Shown: positions 1 to 7,075 of the stretch, one piece after another
Layout: every line of letters begins with the position of its first letter
How positions within the stretch are numbered: the stretch's first letter is position 1
NCBI GenBank assembly: GCA_050260015.1
Contig: JBLNBN010000064.1
Span: forward strand, 36,254 to 100,253
DNA length: 64,000 nt
DNA from: JBLNBN01 sp050260015
Lineage (GTDB): Bacteria > Bacteroidota > Ignavibacteria > Kapaibacteriales > UBA2268
Direction of reading: 5' to 3'
Made by a program: the position numbers and the translations under genes
Notes under the pieces: generated by a model
Database searches by the model: none
Told to the model about the DNA's origin: nothing
What the model saw: only the letters and a program-made list of their open reading frames with translations

Positions 1-329
1 CCTATATTGGAATGGCTATATGAAAAAGCGCCATAACCTTCCTGCCATTGAAACTTATACTTACACAAGCGATTCTCTTTAATAAAATCATTACTTGCTT
101 TTTTTATTTCTCGAACCAAGTCTGATAAACAACAAGAGGGTTTCATACCAATAAGAAAATGGATATGATCAGCATTTCCCTTTACTGCCAGCATCTTTTG
201 CTCTCTACCGCGAACAATTCCAGTTAGGTATTGATACAATCGTTCCTCCCATTCGGGTTGGATTAGGCTTTCTCTGCCTTTTACGGCAAATACTACATGA
301 ATGTAAATTTGGGAAAATGTGCTCGGCAT
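1..329 (-). CDS. IS200-like Y1 transposase, RAYT type (partial, C-terminus outside window)
   Basis: The frame starts with ATG at 327-329, preceded by a GGAG ribosome binding site, and runs off the left edge of the window, so about 110 residues are visible. The protein opens with a motif shared with the second transposase at 55.75 kb (Q-I-Y-I-H-V-V-F-A-V), contains the HUH metal-binding motif as DHIHFLIG, and ends at the edge in FQWQEGYGAFSYS, typical of REP-associated tyrosine transposases. The catalytic tyrosine lies further on and is not visible. HUH single-strand transposases of this type nick hairpins; RAYT members are usually single-copy and associated with REP palindromes. Here three palindromic repeat units lie directly upstream of the start codon, which supports the RAYT reading. 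Whether the gene is intact beyond the edge cannot be told. Confidence 0.9.
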   Translation of the reverse strand, partial: MPSTFSQIYIHVVFAVKGRESLIQPEWEERLYQYLTGIVRGREQKMLAVKGNADHIHFLIGMKPSCCLSDLVREIKKASNDFIKENRLCKYKFQWQEGYGAFSYSHSNI

Positions 330-344
330 AATTTCTCCTATGAA

Positions 345-785
345 TTAATCCCGTAGGGATTTAAGGTCTATAGAAACAACGTCACATATCCACGTGCGAC
401 CCCGAAGGGGTCGTAGATTCCTTGGCTCTTCTTTTGCTATAGACCTTGAACCCCTTCGGGGTTGAAACATTTATATTATCGATTATTGAATCTTCCTCTC
501 TTTATCCCGAAGGGATAATAGGTCTATAGAAACAATATCCCAAAATCAATGTGCGACTCCAAAGGGGTTGTAGGTTCCCTGCCAATTTTCTTGCTATAGA
601 CCTTGAACCCCTTCGGGGGGTAAAGCATTTATTTGGTCTGTATTCAAATCTTCTTGTCTTTATCCCGAAGGGATAATAGGTCTATAGAAACAACGTCACA
701 TATCCACGTGCGACCCCGAAGGGGTCGTAGATTCCTTGTCTCTTTTTTTTTGCTATAGACCTTGAACCCCGTTGGGGTTGTAATG
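345..785. repeat. Three tandem REP-like nested palindromic units beside a RAYT gene
   Basis: This gene-free stretch holds three units. Each has a small hairpin (ATCCC/GGGAT), an arm GGTCTATAG (365, 521, 679), a central palindrome, the opposite arm CTATAGACC, then a hairpin AACCCC-TTC-GGGGTT or a variant of it. The spacing of the left arms is 156 and 158 bases. Units 1 and 3 are identical over about 60 bases from the left arm (365-424 and 679-738), with central palindrome CGACCCC-GAA-GGGGTCG (398-414 in unit 1). Unit 2 has diverged in its middle. The arms pair around the central hairpin, so each unit could fold as a cruciform-like nested structure. No open frame of interest lies here. The position just upstream of a RAYT fits REP/BIME-type elements mobilised by it (inference). 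Confidence 0.85.
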
Positions 786-870
786 TTATTGGATCATATT
801 CACAAAGAAGAATATTAAATAAACGAATGTTTTGATAATAAACAAATCAATTCTCTAAATTGCTCCCTCC

Positions 871-1308
871 CTACGGCAGAAAATCCGGGAAGACGTACGT
901 TATCACGCCTTTCTCGTCGACCTCCGCCTGCGCGACCCCTTGGTTGGCGTAGTGGTTTAGCAGCTTCGAAGCCGTCTCGATCGTTATTCCCAAATTAAGC
1001 GCGACGACGCCCACCTTCAAGCGGCCGCCCTGCTGGCTGGCGAGCTTTAACAGGGCGCGCTCGTAGTTGTCCGGCTCGGGAGGTCTCGGCTTAAATTTCT
1101 TTCGCATGTACCAACCGATAGTTCCGGAAACCGCGCCCATAGCAAATGACTGAAGGGAGCCGACAATGTCCGCTTCCGTGCCGATTATCATCTTAAGAAA
1201 CGCCGTTACGGTTAAAAAGCATCCTCCAAAAAATAATATTTGCCCTACAACTCTTATGCACCCTGAATTGGTTTCGGGCGGCGGATTGCCTATCCTTGCC
1301 GTTTCCAT
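871..1308 (-). CDS. Small membrane protein with C-terminal winged-helix-like domain
   Basis: I do not recognise a named family. The chosen start is ATG at 1306-1308, giving 145 residues; a longer frame would run into the divergent ABC gene and is less likely. A GGGA motif lies a few bases upstream. Residues about 20-40 and 50-65 are hydrophobic and look like two membrane helices separated by a short acidic loop, followed by a basic-proline linker (KKFKPRPPEP). The last 60 residues (YERALLKLAS to the end) look like a compact winged helix: a helix-turn-helix-like LGITIETASKLLNHY and a beta wing near KGVITYVFP. This tail is seen on various bacterial membrane proteins of unknown role. It is divergent from the ABC exporter operon, across a region with an inverted repeat, so a role in sensing or controlling that operon is possible but unproven. 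Confidence 0.7.
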   Translation of the reverse strand: METARIGNPPPETNSGCIRVVGQILFFGGCFLTVTAFLKMIIGTEADIVGSLQSFAMGAVSGTIGWYMRKKFKPRPPEPDNYERALLKLASQQGGRLKVGVVALNLGITIETASKLLNHYANQGVAQAEVDEKGVITYVFPDFLP

Positions 1309-1382
1309 ATATTTCCCGATTAGTTTCTGGAAAGTTAATTGACTTGGCAAATTTAACGTTTTCTCGTTAATTATAAAATAAG

Positions 1383-1410
1383 TATTTTTGCCGTTAACCA
1401 AATGGTTAAC
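1383..1410 (+). promoter_or_regulatory. Candidate -7 element and perfect inverted repeat (possible operator) before the ABC exporter operon
   Basis: TATTTTTG at 1383-1390 matches the Bacteroidota -7 consensus TAnnTTTG; the -33 region upstream is only TTTT-like. Immediately after it is an 18-base perfect inverted repeat with arms GTTAACC (1393-1399) and GGTTAAC (1404-1410), where transcription would begin, a typical place for a repressor site. The ABC start codon follows at 1427. The repeat and its position are seen directly; the operator function is inferred. Confidence 0.5.
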
Positions 1411-1426
1411 AAATCGAATTAAAGCT

Positions 1427-2335
1427 ATGAACGACGTTATAATAGATTCAATAAGCAAGAGTTACGGCAAAAAGCGAGCCCTCGCGGGCGTTTCTGCCGA
1501 AATTAAGCCGGGCGAAATATTCGGCTTTATCGGGGCGGACGGCGCCGGGAAAACGACTCTTTTCCGGGTATTGACTACGCTTTTACTGCCCGATTCCGGC
1601 TCGGCGAGCGTTTGCGGGCTCGACGCGAGGCGCGATTGGAAGCGCATTCGCCCGCTTCTTGGGTACATGCCAGGGCGATTTTCGCTCTACGAGGACCTTT
1701 CGGTGGAGGAGAACCTAAACTTCTTCGCAGCGGCTTTCTCTACTACCGTTAAGGAAAACTACGATTCAATTCGCGAGATATACGATCAATTAGCTCCTTT
1801 CAGAACGCGCCGGGCAGGCAAGCTCTCCGGCGGCATGAAGCAAAAGCTCGCGCTCTGCTGCGCGCTCGTCCATAAGCCCGAGGTCCTGTTTTTAGACGAA
1901 CCTACGACGGGAGTCGACGCCGTTTCGCGCAAGGAGTTCTGGGAACTGCTGGCGCGCATCCGCGAGCGCGGCGTAACGATAGTCGCCTCGACTCCCTACA
2001 TGGACGAAGCTAGCCGCTGCGACCGGGTGGCCCTTATCTCGGATGGTCGGCTGCTAGCGACCGATTCCCCCGCGCGCCTTACCAAGAGCTTTGGCTTGAG
2101 AATATTTGAAATTATTCCCGGTAATAAATTTGAGGCGTTGCTAACTATCGAAAAGCTACCTAACACTTCCCGCATATATCCCTTCGGGCAATCGCTTCAC
2201 TACGTCGATAGGCGCGCCGACATTACCGCCGAGGACGTTAAACGCATCGCCAATGGCGTGATAGTAAGGGAAATAGAACCCGATATTGAAGACGTATTTA
2301 TTATGCTAATGGACCGCCATGATAAAGTGCAGTAA
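1427..2335 (+). CDS. ABC exporter ATPase, first NBD (YbhF N-half-like)
   Basis: Cytoplasmic ATPase of an ABC-2 type exporter, 302 residues from ATG 1427; an upstream TTG at 1388 lies inside the promoter-like motif and was rejected. Walker A GADGAGKTT sits near residues 36-44, the signature LSGGMKQ near 134, Walker B LFLDEPTTGVD near 155-165, and a 70-residue C-terminal extension of the DrrA kind follows. The switch histidine is missing: the segment reads ASTPYMDEA, with proline where active ATPases have His. This resembles the N-terminal half of E. coli YbhF, which is fused to a second ATPase; here the halves are separate genes overlapping by 17 bases. The intact LSGG of this subunit would serve the ATP site of its partner. 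Substrate unknown; drug or small-molecule export is the usual guess. Confidence 0.9.
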   Translation: MNDVIIDSISKSYGKKRALAGVSAEIKPGEIFGFIGADGAGKTTLFRVLTTLLLPDSGSASVCGLDARRDWKRIRPLLGYMPGRFSLYEDLSVEENLNFFAAAFSTTVKENYDSIREIYDQLAPFRTRRAGKLSGGMKQKLALCCALVHKPEVLFLDEPTTGVDAVSRKEFWELLARIRERGVTIVASTPYMDEASRCDRVALISDGRLLATDSPARLTKSFGLRIFEIIPGNKFEALLTIEKLPNTSRIYPFGQSLHYVDRRADITAEDVKRIANGVIVREIEPDIEDVFIMLMDRHDKVQ

Positions 2336-3044
2336 ACTAACGAAGAGATTCGGCGATTTCGTTGCCGTAAATGAAATTACATTCGACGTCGCAAAAGGCG
2401 AAATCTTCGGCTTCCTCGGCGCTAACGGCGCGGGCAAGACCACCGCTATAAAGATGCTTACCGGGCTGCTCGAGCCCACGAGCGGCTCCGCGCGCGTTGC
2501 GGGCTGCGACGCAATGAAGGAGCGCGAAAAGATAAAGCGGCGGATTGGCTATATGAGCCAGCGGTTCTCGCTCTACGACGATCTCTCCGCGCGCGAAAAC
2601 CTTCGTCTCTTCGGCGGTATCTATGGGCTTTCCAACGCGCAAATAAAGCGGAAGACCGGGGAAATACTGGAAAAGCTGGAGCTGGAGGAGCATTCGCGCG
2701 AGTTGCTCGCTTCGCTGCCGCTGGGCTGGAAACAAAAGCTCGCCTTCTCCGCGGCCATGCTCCACGAGCCCGAGATAATATTCCTCGACGAACCGACCGG
2801 CGGAGTCGACCCGATAACGCGACGGCAATTCTGGCGAATGATCTACGAAGCCGCCGCCGAAGGCAGGACCGTCTTCGTAACGACTCACTACATGGACGAG
2901 GCGGAGTACTGCGATCGCGTGTCGATCATGGTCGACGGGCGCATTTCCGCGCTCGACACGCCTTCGCAGCTGAAGGCCCAGTTCGATTCCCAAAGCATGA
3001 ACGAAGTATTTATCAAGCTCGCCGGGAGGAGCAAAGCGCAATGA
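2319..3044 (+). CDS. ABC exporter ATPase, second NBD (YbhF C-half-like)
   Basis: Second ATPase of the exporter, 241 residues, with its ATG inside the end of the previous gene, implying coupled translation. Walker A GANGAGKTT lies near 34-42, Walker B IIFLDEPTGGVD near 153-164, and the switch histidine is present in VTTHYMDEAEYCDR near 189. The signature is not canonical: it reads LPLGWKQKLAF instead of LSGGQ. That form is known in the second half of YbhF/RbbA-like proteins. Combined with the missing switch histidine of the first ATPase, both defects fall into the same composite ATP site of a heterodimer, leaving one good site and one degenerate site. The stop codon overlaps the permease start as ATGA. 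Confidence 0.92.
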   Translation: MIKCSKLTKRFGDFVAVNEITFDVAKGEIFGFLGANGAGKTTAIKMLTGLLEPTSGSARVAGCDAMKEREKIKRRIGYMSQRFSLYDDLSARENLRLFGGIYGLSNAQIKRKTGEILEKLELEEHSRELLASLPLGWKQKLAFSAAMLHEPEIIFLDEPTGGVDPITRRQFWRMIYEAAAEGRTVFVTTHYMDEAEYCDRVSIMVDGRISALDTPSQLKAQFDSQSMNEVFIKLAGRSKAQ

Positions 3045-4150
3045 ACGCATTCGGGGCATTTGTTCAAAAGGAATTCTTCCACATCGCCCGCGATAAGCGA
3101 ACGCTTTTCGTGCTCATCGGCATGCCGATCATCCAGCTTATTATCTTCGGCTACGCTATTCGTACGGAAATAAATAACGCGGCTATAGGGCTGCTCGACT
3201 TTTCAAAGGACGACGAGACTCAACGAATTGTCGCTAAAGTGACCGGCTCCGGCTACTTCCGGCTCGCCGGCTATTATACCTCCTACGGGGAGATCCAGGA
3301 CGATATGCGCGCCGGGAAGATCAAGAGCGCTATCGTATTCGAGCCGAACTTCGAGCGGAACCTGCGCTCTGTCGGCAAAGCCAACGTGCAGATACTCAGC
3401 GACGCTTCGGACCCCAATCATGCGGCTCTACTTAACGCGTATATTTCCTCGGTTATTGCCGACTACTCAGCTTCAATGGTACGCCAGGCAGGCGCCGATA
3501 TTTCTCTGCCCACGATCGAAGTAAAGATGCTCTACAACCCGGAAATGAAGAGCGTGTTTATGTTCGTGCCAGGGCTAATCACGCTGTTGCTAATGCTAAT
3601 TTCCGCCCTAATGACTTCCATCGCGATAACGCGCGAAAAGGAGACCGGCACACTCGAGGCTTTATTGGTCTCGCCATTGAAACCTACCATGATCATATTT
3701 GGCAAAGTAATGCCCTATATCGCGCTCGCGCTGATAAACGCGGCCACGGTAACCGCCGTCGCCCTGGCGCTCTTTAAAACGCCTTTCAGGGGCAGTTTCG
3801 CGCTGTTCTTTTTGGAGGCCCTGCTCTTTATTATAGTAGCTCTTTCATTGGGCATCTTGATCTCGACGATCGCGAAGACGCAGCAGACGGCTTTAATGAT
3901 GGCGCTCGGCGGATTGCTCATGCCGACCGTTCTTCTCTCGGGGTATATCTTCCCGGTGGAGAATATGCCCGCGTGGCTGCAGATCATCGCGCACATCCTG
4001 CCGCCTATGTGGTTCCTTAGGATTATCCGCGCGATTATGCTCAAAGGCTCGGGCCTGGCCGATCTACTAATGGAAACCGGCGCGCTCGTTTTGATGGCCG
4101 TAGTGATTCTGACCGTATCATTAAAAAAGTTTAAAGTGAGATTAGAGTGA
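3041..4150 (+). CDS. ABC-2 type permease (YbhS/YbhR-like)
   Basis: Membrane subunit of the exporter, 369 residues. One N-terminal membrane helix (about residues 20-40, IGMPIIQLIIFGYAI) is followed by a periplasmic domain of about 130 residues and then five or six helices from about 175 on, with the conserved REKETGTLEALLVSPL segment before the second membrane block and a GYIFPVENMP loop late in the protein. This is the ABC2_membrane_3 layout. Its start overlaps the preceding stop by four bases, so the three genes form a tight operon ending at a terminator at 4251. E. coli ybhGFSR has a HlyD-like adaptor and two permeases; here only one permease is present and no adaptor is seen nearby, so the permease may act as a homodimer. 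Confidence 0.92.
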   Translation: MNAFGAFVQKEFFHIARDKRTLFVLIGMPIIQLIIFGYAIRTEINNAAIGLLDFSKDDETQRIVAKVTGSGYFRLAGYYTSYGEIQDDMRAGKIKSAIVFEPNFERNLRSVGKANVQILSDASDPNHAALLNAYISSVIADYSASMVRQAGADISLPTIEVKMLYNPEMKSVFMFVPGLITLLLMLISALMTSIAITREKETGTLEALLVSPLKPTMIIFGKVMPYIALALINAATVTAVALALFKTPFRGSFALFFLEALLFIIVALSLGILISTIAKTQQTALMMALGGLLMPTVLLSGYIFPVENMPAWLQIIAHILPPMWFLRIIRAIMLKGSGLADLLMETGALVLMAVVILTVSLKKFKVRLE

Positions 4151-4250
4151 GGATTAAAGGATGTTTAGCATGCTACAATAATCAAAATATTCGCACGGTT
4201 ATTTATTTGCTTTTTCATAGCTCCTATAATTGGTAAGTAAGGCAAGCTAA

Positions 4251-4280
4251 GGGGGTAATTTCCGGTTACCCCCTTTTTTT
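4251..4280 (+). terminator. Rho-independent terminator after the ABC operon
   Basis: Stem GGGGGTAA (4251-4258) and TTACCCCC (4266-4273), loop of seven bases, followed by seven T (4274-4280). It ends the three-gene exporter operon and separates it from the next plus-strand gene. Confidence 0.9.
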
Positions 4281-4346
4281 ATGCTTTTTCTTAAATAATT
4301 CCTTATTTTCGTCTCATGAAGAATTTTTCAATCGTTGGAGCCGGAT

Positions 4347-5255
4347 ATGCGGATTCTGTTGTTTCTATTATTTATACTAGGCGGATCTCTTGCCTATGCG
4401 GGATACGAAAGCAAGAAGTTTGTCGAAGAAACCCCGTACGTCGTTCGCCTGAAGAACGGGGATATGCTTACGGGATTTGTCGCGGTCGTCCCCGCCTTGG
4501 ACTCCGCCGACCGTAGTTCCATAAAGCTTACCACGCAGCTTGGCGCTCCCACTATTTATTTGGACGAGATAGCGGAAATAACGCCCCTCGACTCATATTA
4601 TCGTCACAAGCACAGGCATTACCTTCTCCCTACGGGCATCTCCATTAAGGACGACCATTTCGTGGGCGATTTTGAAGCTCTTTTTTTCTACGCGGGCGCC
4701 GGCATAACGGATTACGTCTCGGTAACTTTCGGACGCTCTATTGCGCCCTTCATACCGTCCTCGGATCAATTGAGCCTACTAAACTTTAAAGCCACTCTTT
4801 ATTCGCAGGAATGGGACACGTTCGACGGGGGGATGGATTTGGCGGTAGGCTCCAATTTAGCCTTTGTCAATCACAACAATAGATTGGTTCATTTCTTCAC
4901 GTCTACCAGCTTCCGGTTGCCTAAATCAATCCTTACCGGGGCGGTCTTCTATAAAACAATGGGCAAGGATCTCTACGAGCTTAAGTTTGGCAACGAGCGC
5001 GTTAACCTAAATTATCCCGACGGAAGCTGGGGCCTGGCGTTAGGGCTCGACACAAGATTTACGCAGCGCAAGGATCTGCATTTCGTCGGCGAGATATGGA
5101 ATTCCGATATTACCCGCCCGACGAATACTGGGATACTCGTGGGCTTACGGCTCGCCAATACGACGTTTGCCGCGGATTTTGGCATATCGTACTTTACAGC
5201 GCCGTTTTTCGCGCCTTATTTCAGCTTCGTCTGGACGCCCGCCAGCGCGTTTTAA
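4347..5255 (+). CDS. Exported protein of unknown function, probable outer-membrane beta-strand protein
   Basis: I do not recognise a family. The start chosen is ATG 4347, with GGAG at 4337-4340; an in-frame TTG at 4335 would overlap that site. The first 20 residues (MRILLFLLFILGGSLAYAG) are a clear signal peptide. Residues about 30-85 form a segment with YVVRLKNGDMLTGFV and IYLDEIAEI, similar in flavour to small SH3-like or LSm-like beta domains found at the start of many Bacteroidota envelope proteins. The remainder has regularly alternating aromatic and small residues with many Gly and Asn turns and ends in an aromatic-rich strand, suggesting a beta barrel. The 3' end overlaps the convergent exonuclease gene by four bases. 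No link in function to the flanking genes is visible. Confidence 0.7.
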   Translation: MRILLFLLFILGGSLAYAGYESKKFVEETPYVVRLKNGDMLTGFVAVVPALDSADRSSIKLTTQLGAPTIYLDEIAEITPLDSYYRHKHRHYLLPTGISIKDDHFVGDFEALFFYAGAGITDYVSVTFGRSIAPFIPSSDQLSLLNFKATLYSQEWDTFDGGMDLAVGSNLAFVNHNNRLVHFFTSTSFRLPKSILTGAVFYKTMGKDLYELKFGNERVNLNYPDGSWGLALGLDTRFTQRKDLHFVGEIWNSDITRPTNTGILVGLRLANTTFAADFGISYFTAPFFAPYFSFVWTPASAF

Positions 5256-5998
5256 TAGGAGCTTCTTCCGAAGTTTAGGAACTTATTCCACTTTAGGTAG
5301 AGCTCCCAGGTAGCTTTTACGTCTCGCATGCAGTACTCGGAGATCTCCGCTATTTTTCCTTCCTTGAACATCTCCGTTACCATCGAGCCGTCCACTCCCT
5401 CCGCTTTCGGGGAAGTTATCCCAAAGGATCGCGCATAGAAGTCAAAATTAAACCGCTTTGTAGCGCCGAAGCCCGAACCGGAAAAGTATGTCAGCTGATC
5501 GAGCAAATCAATGTGCAGGGGATAATTGAATTTCGTGCCCTCCATCAGGTTGCGGGAAGGGCGCACCTCGAGAGCTCCCGAGCGTAACATTAAGAATGGC
5601 GCGTCGAAATTTCTACCGTTGAAGGAAACTAGTATTATGCCGGGCCGCTTATGCAATCCTTCCCAGAACTTGCATAGTAATCTTTTCTCGTTGAATAGAT
5701 AAAGGCAGGTTCCGTCGCCAAGCTCGACCGTTCTCGAGGCGTCGCCTTCGAGCGTGTCGTCCAGCCCGTAAACCACTTTATTTTCGAGGGTGTGCTCGCC
5801 GTTTTCCTCGCATTTGTATCGTCGCATACCTATGCAGCCGACCTGCGCCGTAAAAGGGGTCAATCCCATCAGGAATTTTTTATCGGCGATTTCTTCTTCG
5901 GTTTCAGCGCCGCGCAGCCAATACTCTTGCTGCGATTCCGATAGCGTTTCAAAATCTAATGCGACGGTTTCAATGTCGAATACAAGGAATTCCTTCAT
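5252..5998 (-). CDS. DnaQ-like 3'-5' exonuclease, PolB-type exo2 family
   Basis: 248-residue single-domain DEDD nuclease. The Exo I motif is at the very start (VFDIET, D8 and E10), Exo II is in VSFNGRNFDAP near residue 125, and Exo III of the Y-x3-D kind is in YCMRDVKATWELY near 222-227. This matches the predicted 3'-5' exonuclease family related to the proofreading domain of polymerase B (DNA_pol_B_exo2), which occurs as a stand-alone protein in many bacteria; the true substrate in cells is not settled. The start overlaps the stop of the upstream glycosyltransferase as ATGA, so it is translated with the envelope genes, an odd pairing that may simply reflect operon packing. Confidence 0.88.
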   Translation of the reverse strand: MKEFLVFDIETVALDFETLSESQQEYWLRGAETEEEIADKKFLMGLTPFTAQVGCIGMRRYKCEENGEHTLENKVVYGLDDTLEGDASRTVELGDGTCLYLFNEKRLLCKFWEGLHKRPGIILVSFNGRNFDAPFLMLRSGALEVRPSRNLMEGTKFNYPLHIDLLDQLTYFSGSGFGATKRFNFDFYARSFGITSPKAEGVDGSMVTEMFKEGKIAEISEYCMRDVKATWELYLKWNKFLNFGRSSY

Positions 5999-7074
5999 TT
6001 CTTTTGCCTTTCAATAGCGTCGAATATCTGGTCGACGCCTAAGTGGTCCATACAAAAATACTCTTCGTTTATACAGCGCGGGCTAAAGAAGCACTTGCAT
6101 TCCTTTCGCGGCTCGACTATTTCGCCCCGGCCGTAAAGCTCGAATTCGTATTTATTGAATATGTTGTTCATTAGTATTAGCGGTTTCTTTAAGCCGATGG
6201 CGAGGTGCATGCCCATCGTTACGGCGGAGACAATTATGTCGCATTCGTCGACGAGCGAAATAAACTCGTTAAGCTTGTAATGCCCTAAGTATGCGGCGCC
6301 GGTCGTCTCCGCAAGCCGCGAATTGACCTCGTGCTCCTGCGCTCCGCCCAAAAGCAATGGGAAGTAGCCCGCCGATTGGAGCCGCTTTATAAGCTCGACC
6401 CAATTCTGCTCCTTCCAAAGCCTGGATACCCAACGGGCGCCGCAGCCCGTATTCAAGCCGACAATCGGCTTGCCGCCCGAGTCGATATTCCATTCGATCG
6501 TTGCGTTCTTCTCGAGTATATATTCCTCGCCCTGGAACTGCCAACCGCATATTTCGAATATCTCTTCCATATAATTCTTACGGTTAGCCTTATTTACGTC
6601 GTCGAACACCCCAGTAACGAACTTATGGTCGGCAAGAGCATTAGCCGGGGCAGGCCTACCATTCTTAAAAGTAAAGCCCGTCAGCTCGCTCGTTTTTATC
6701 CTCGAGGCCAGGGCGCATGCGTGCGGATCCTTATCGAGGTTAATAACGCGATCGAATTCCGTCTGCTCTATCGTAAGGATGGATTCCAGGTTAAACGGCA
6801 GAATCTTATTTACTTTTTTGGGCAATACTTCCGGGGATTGCGTCAACCACCAGATGGAATATCCTTCGTATTCCTTCCAAATGCGTTCAAGCAACGGCGT
6901 CGTTCGAATAACGTCGCCTATTGCCCCGAGCTTTATTATTAGTATTTTGCCTCGTTCGGGAGTATAAACCGGGCAGTCGGCGCATTTATAACCTCTCTGC
7001 TTATGCGGCGCGCAAGGCACGTCGCCCCTGAAGAACTGGCAGTCTTCTCTATAGAATGTAAATTGGTCGTTCAT
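5995..7074 (-). CDS. Glycosyltransferase family 9 (heptosyltransferase-like) with cysteine clusters
   Basis: 359 residues with the GT9 fold of LPS heptosyltransferases: the first Rossmann half opens with ILIIKLGAIGDVIRTTPLLERI near residues 43-65, and the nucleotide-sugar half carries VGLNTGCGARWVSRLW near 203 and a late VSAVTMGMHLAIGLKKP. It would transfer a sugar, classically heptose from an ADP-sugar, to an envelope glycolipid on the cytoplasmic side. Unusual are two cysteine clusters, one N-terminal (C12, C20, and C-x2-C near 31-34) and one C-terminal (CKCFFSPRC, then FC), which could bind zinc or an iron-sulphur cluster. It lies one base downstream of the barrel gene and four genes make a compact run with the GT2 enzyme. 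Confidence 0.88.
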   Translation of the reverse strand: MNDQFTFYREDCQFFRGDVPCAPHKQRGYKCADCPVYTPERGKILIIKLGAIGDVIRTTPLLERIWKEYEGYSIWWLTQSPEVLPKKVNKILPFNLESILTIEQTEFDRVINLDKDPHACALASRIKTSELTGFTFKNGRPAPANALADHKFVTGVFDDVNKANRKNYMEEIFEICGWQFQGEEYILEKNATIEWNIDSGGKPIVGLNTGCGARWVSRLWKEQNWVELIKRLQSAGYFPLLLGGAQEHEVNSRLAETTGAAYLGHYKLNEFISLVDECDIIVSAVTMGMHLAIGLKKPLILMNNIFNKYEFELYGRGEIVEPRKECKCFFSPRCINEEYFCMDHLGVDQIFDAIERQKK

Positions 7075-7075
7075 T

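Noticed and set aside
345..785. CRISPR array as explanation of the repeats near the left edge
   Set aside because: Units are about 125 bases long with internal palindromes, 156-158 base spacing and near-identical sequence through the unit; no short repeat with unique spacers and no cas genes.
2337..3059. 240-codon open frame opposite the second ABC ATPase gene
   Set aside because: Antisense shadow of a clear ABC ATPase with all motifs in the other strand.
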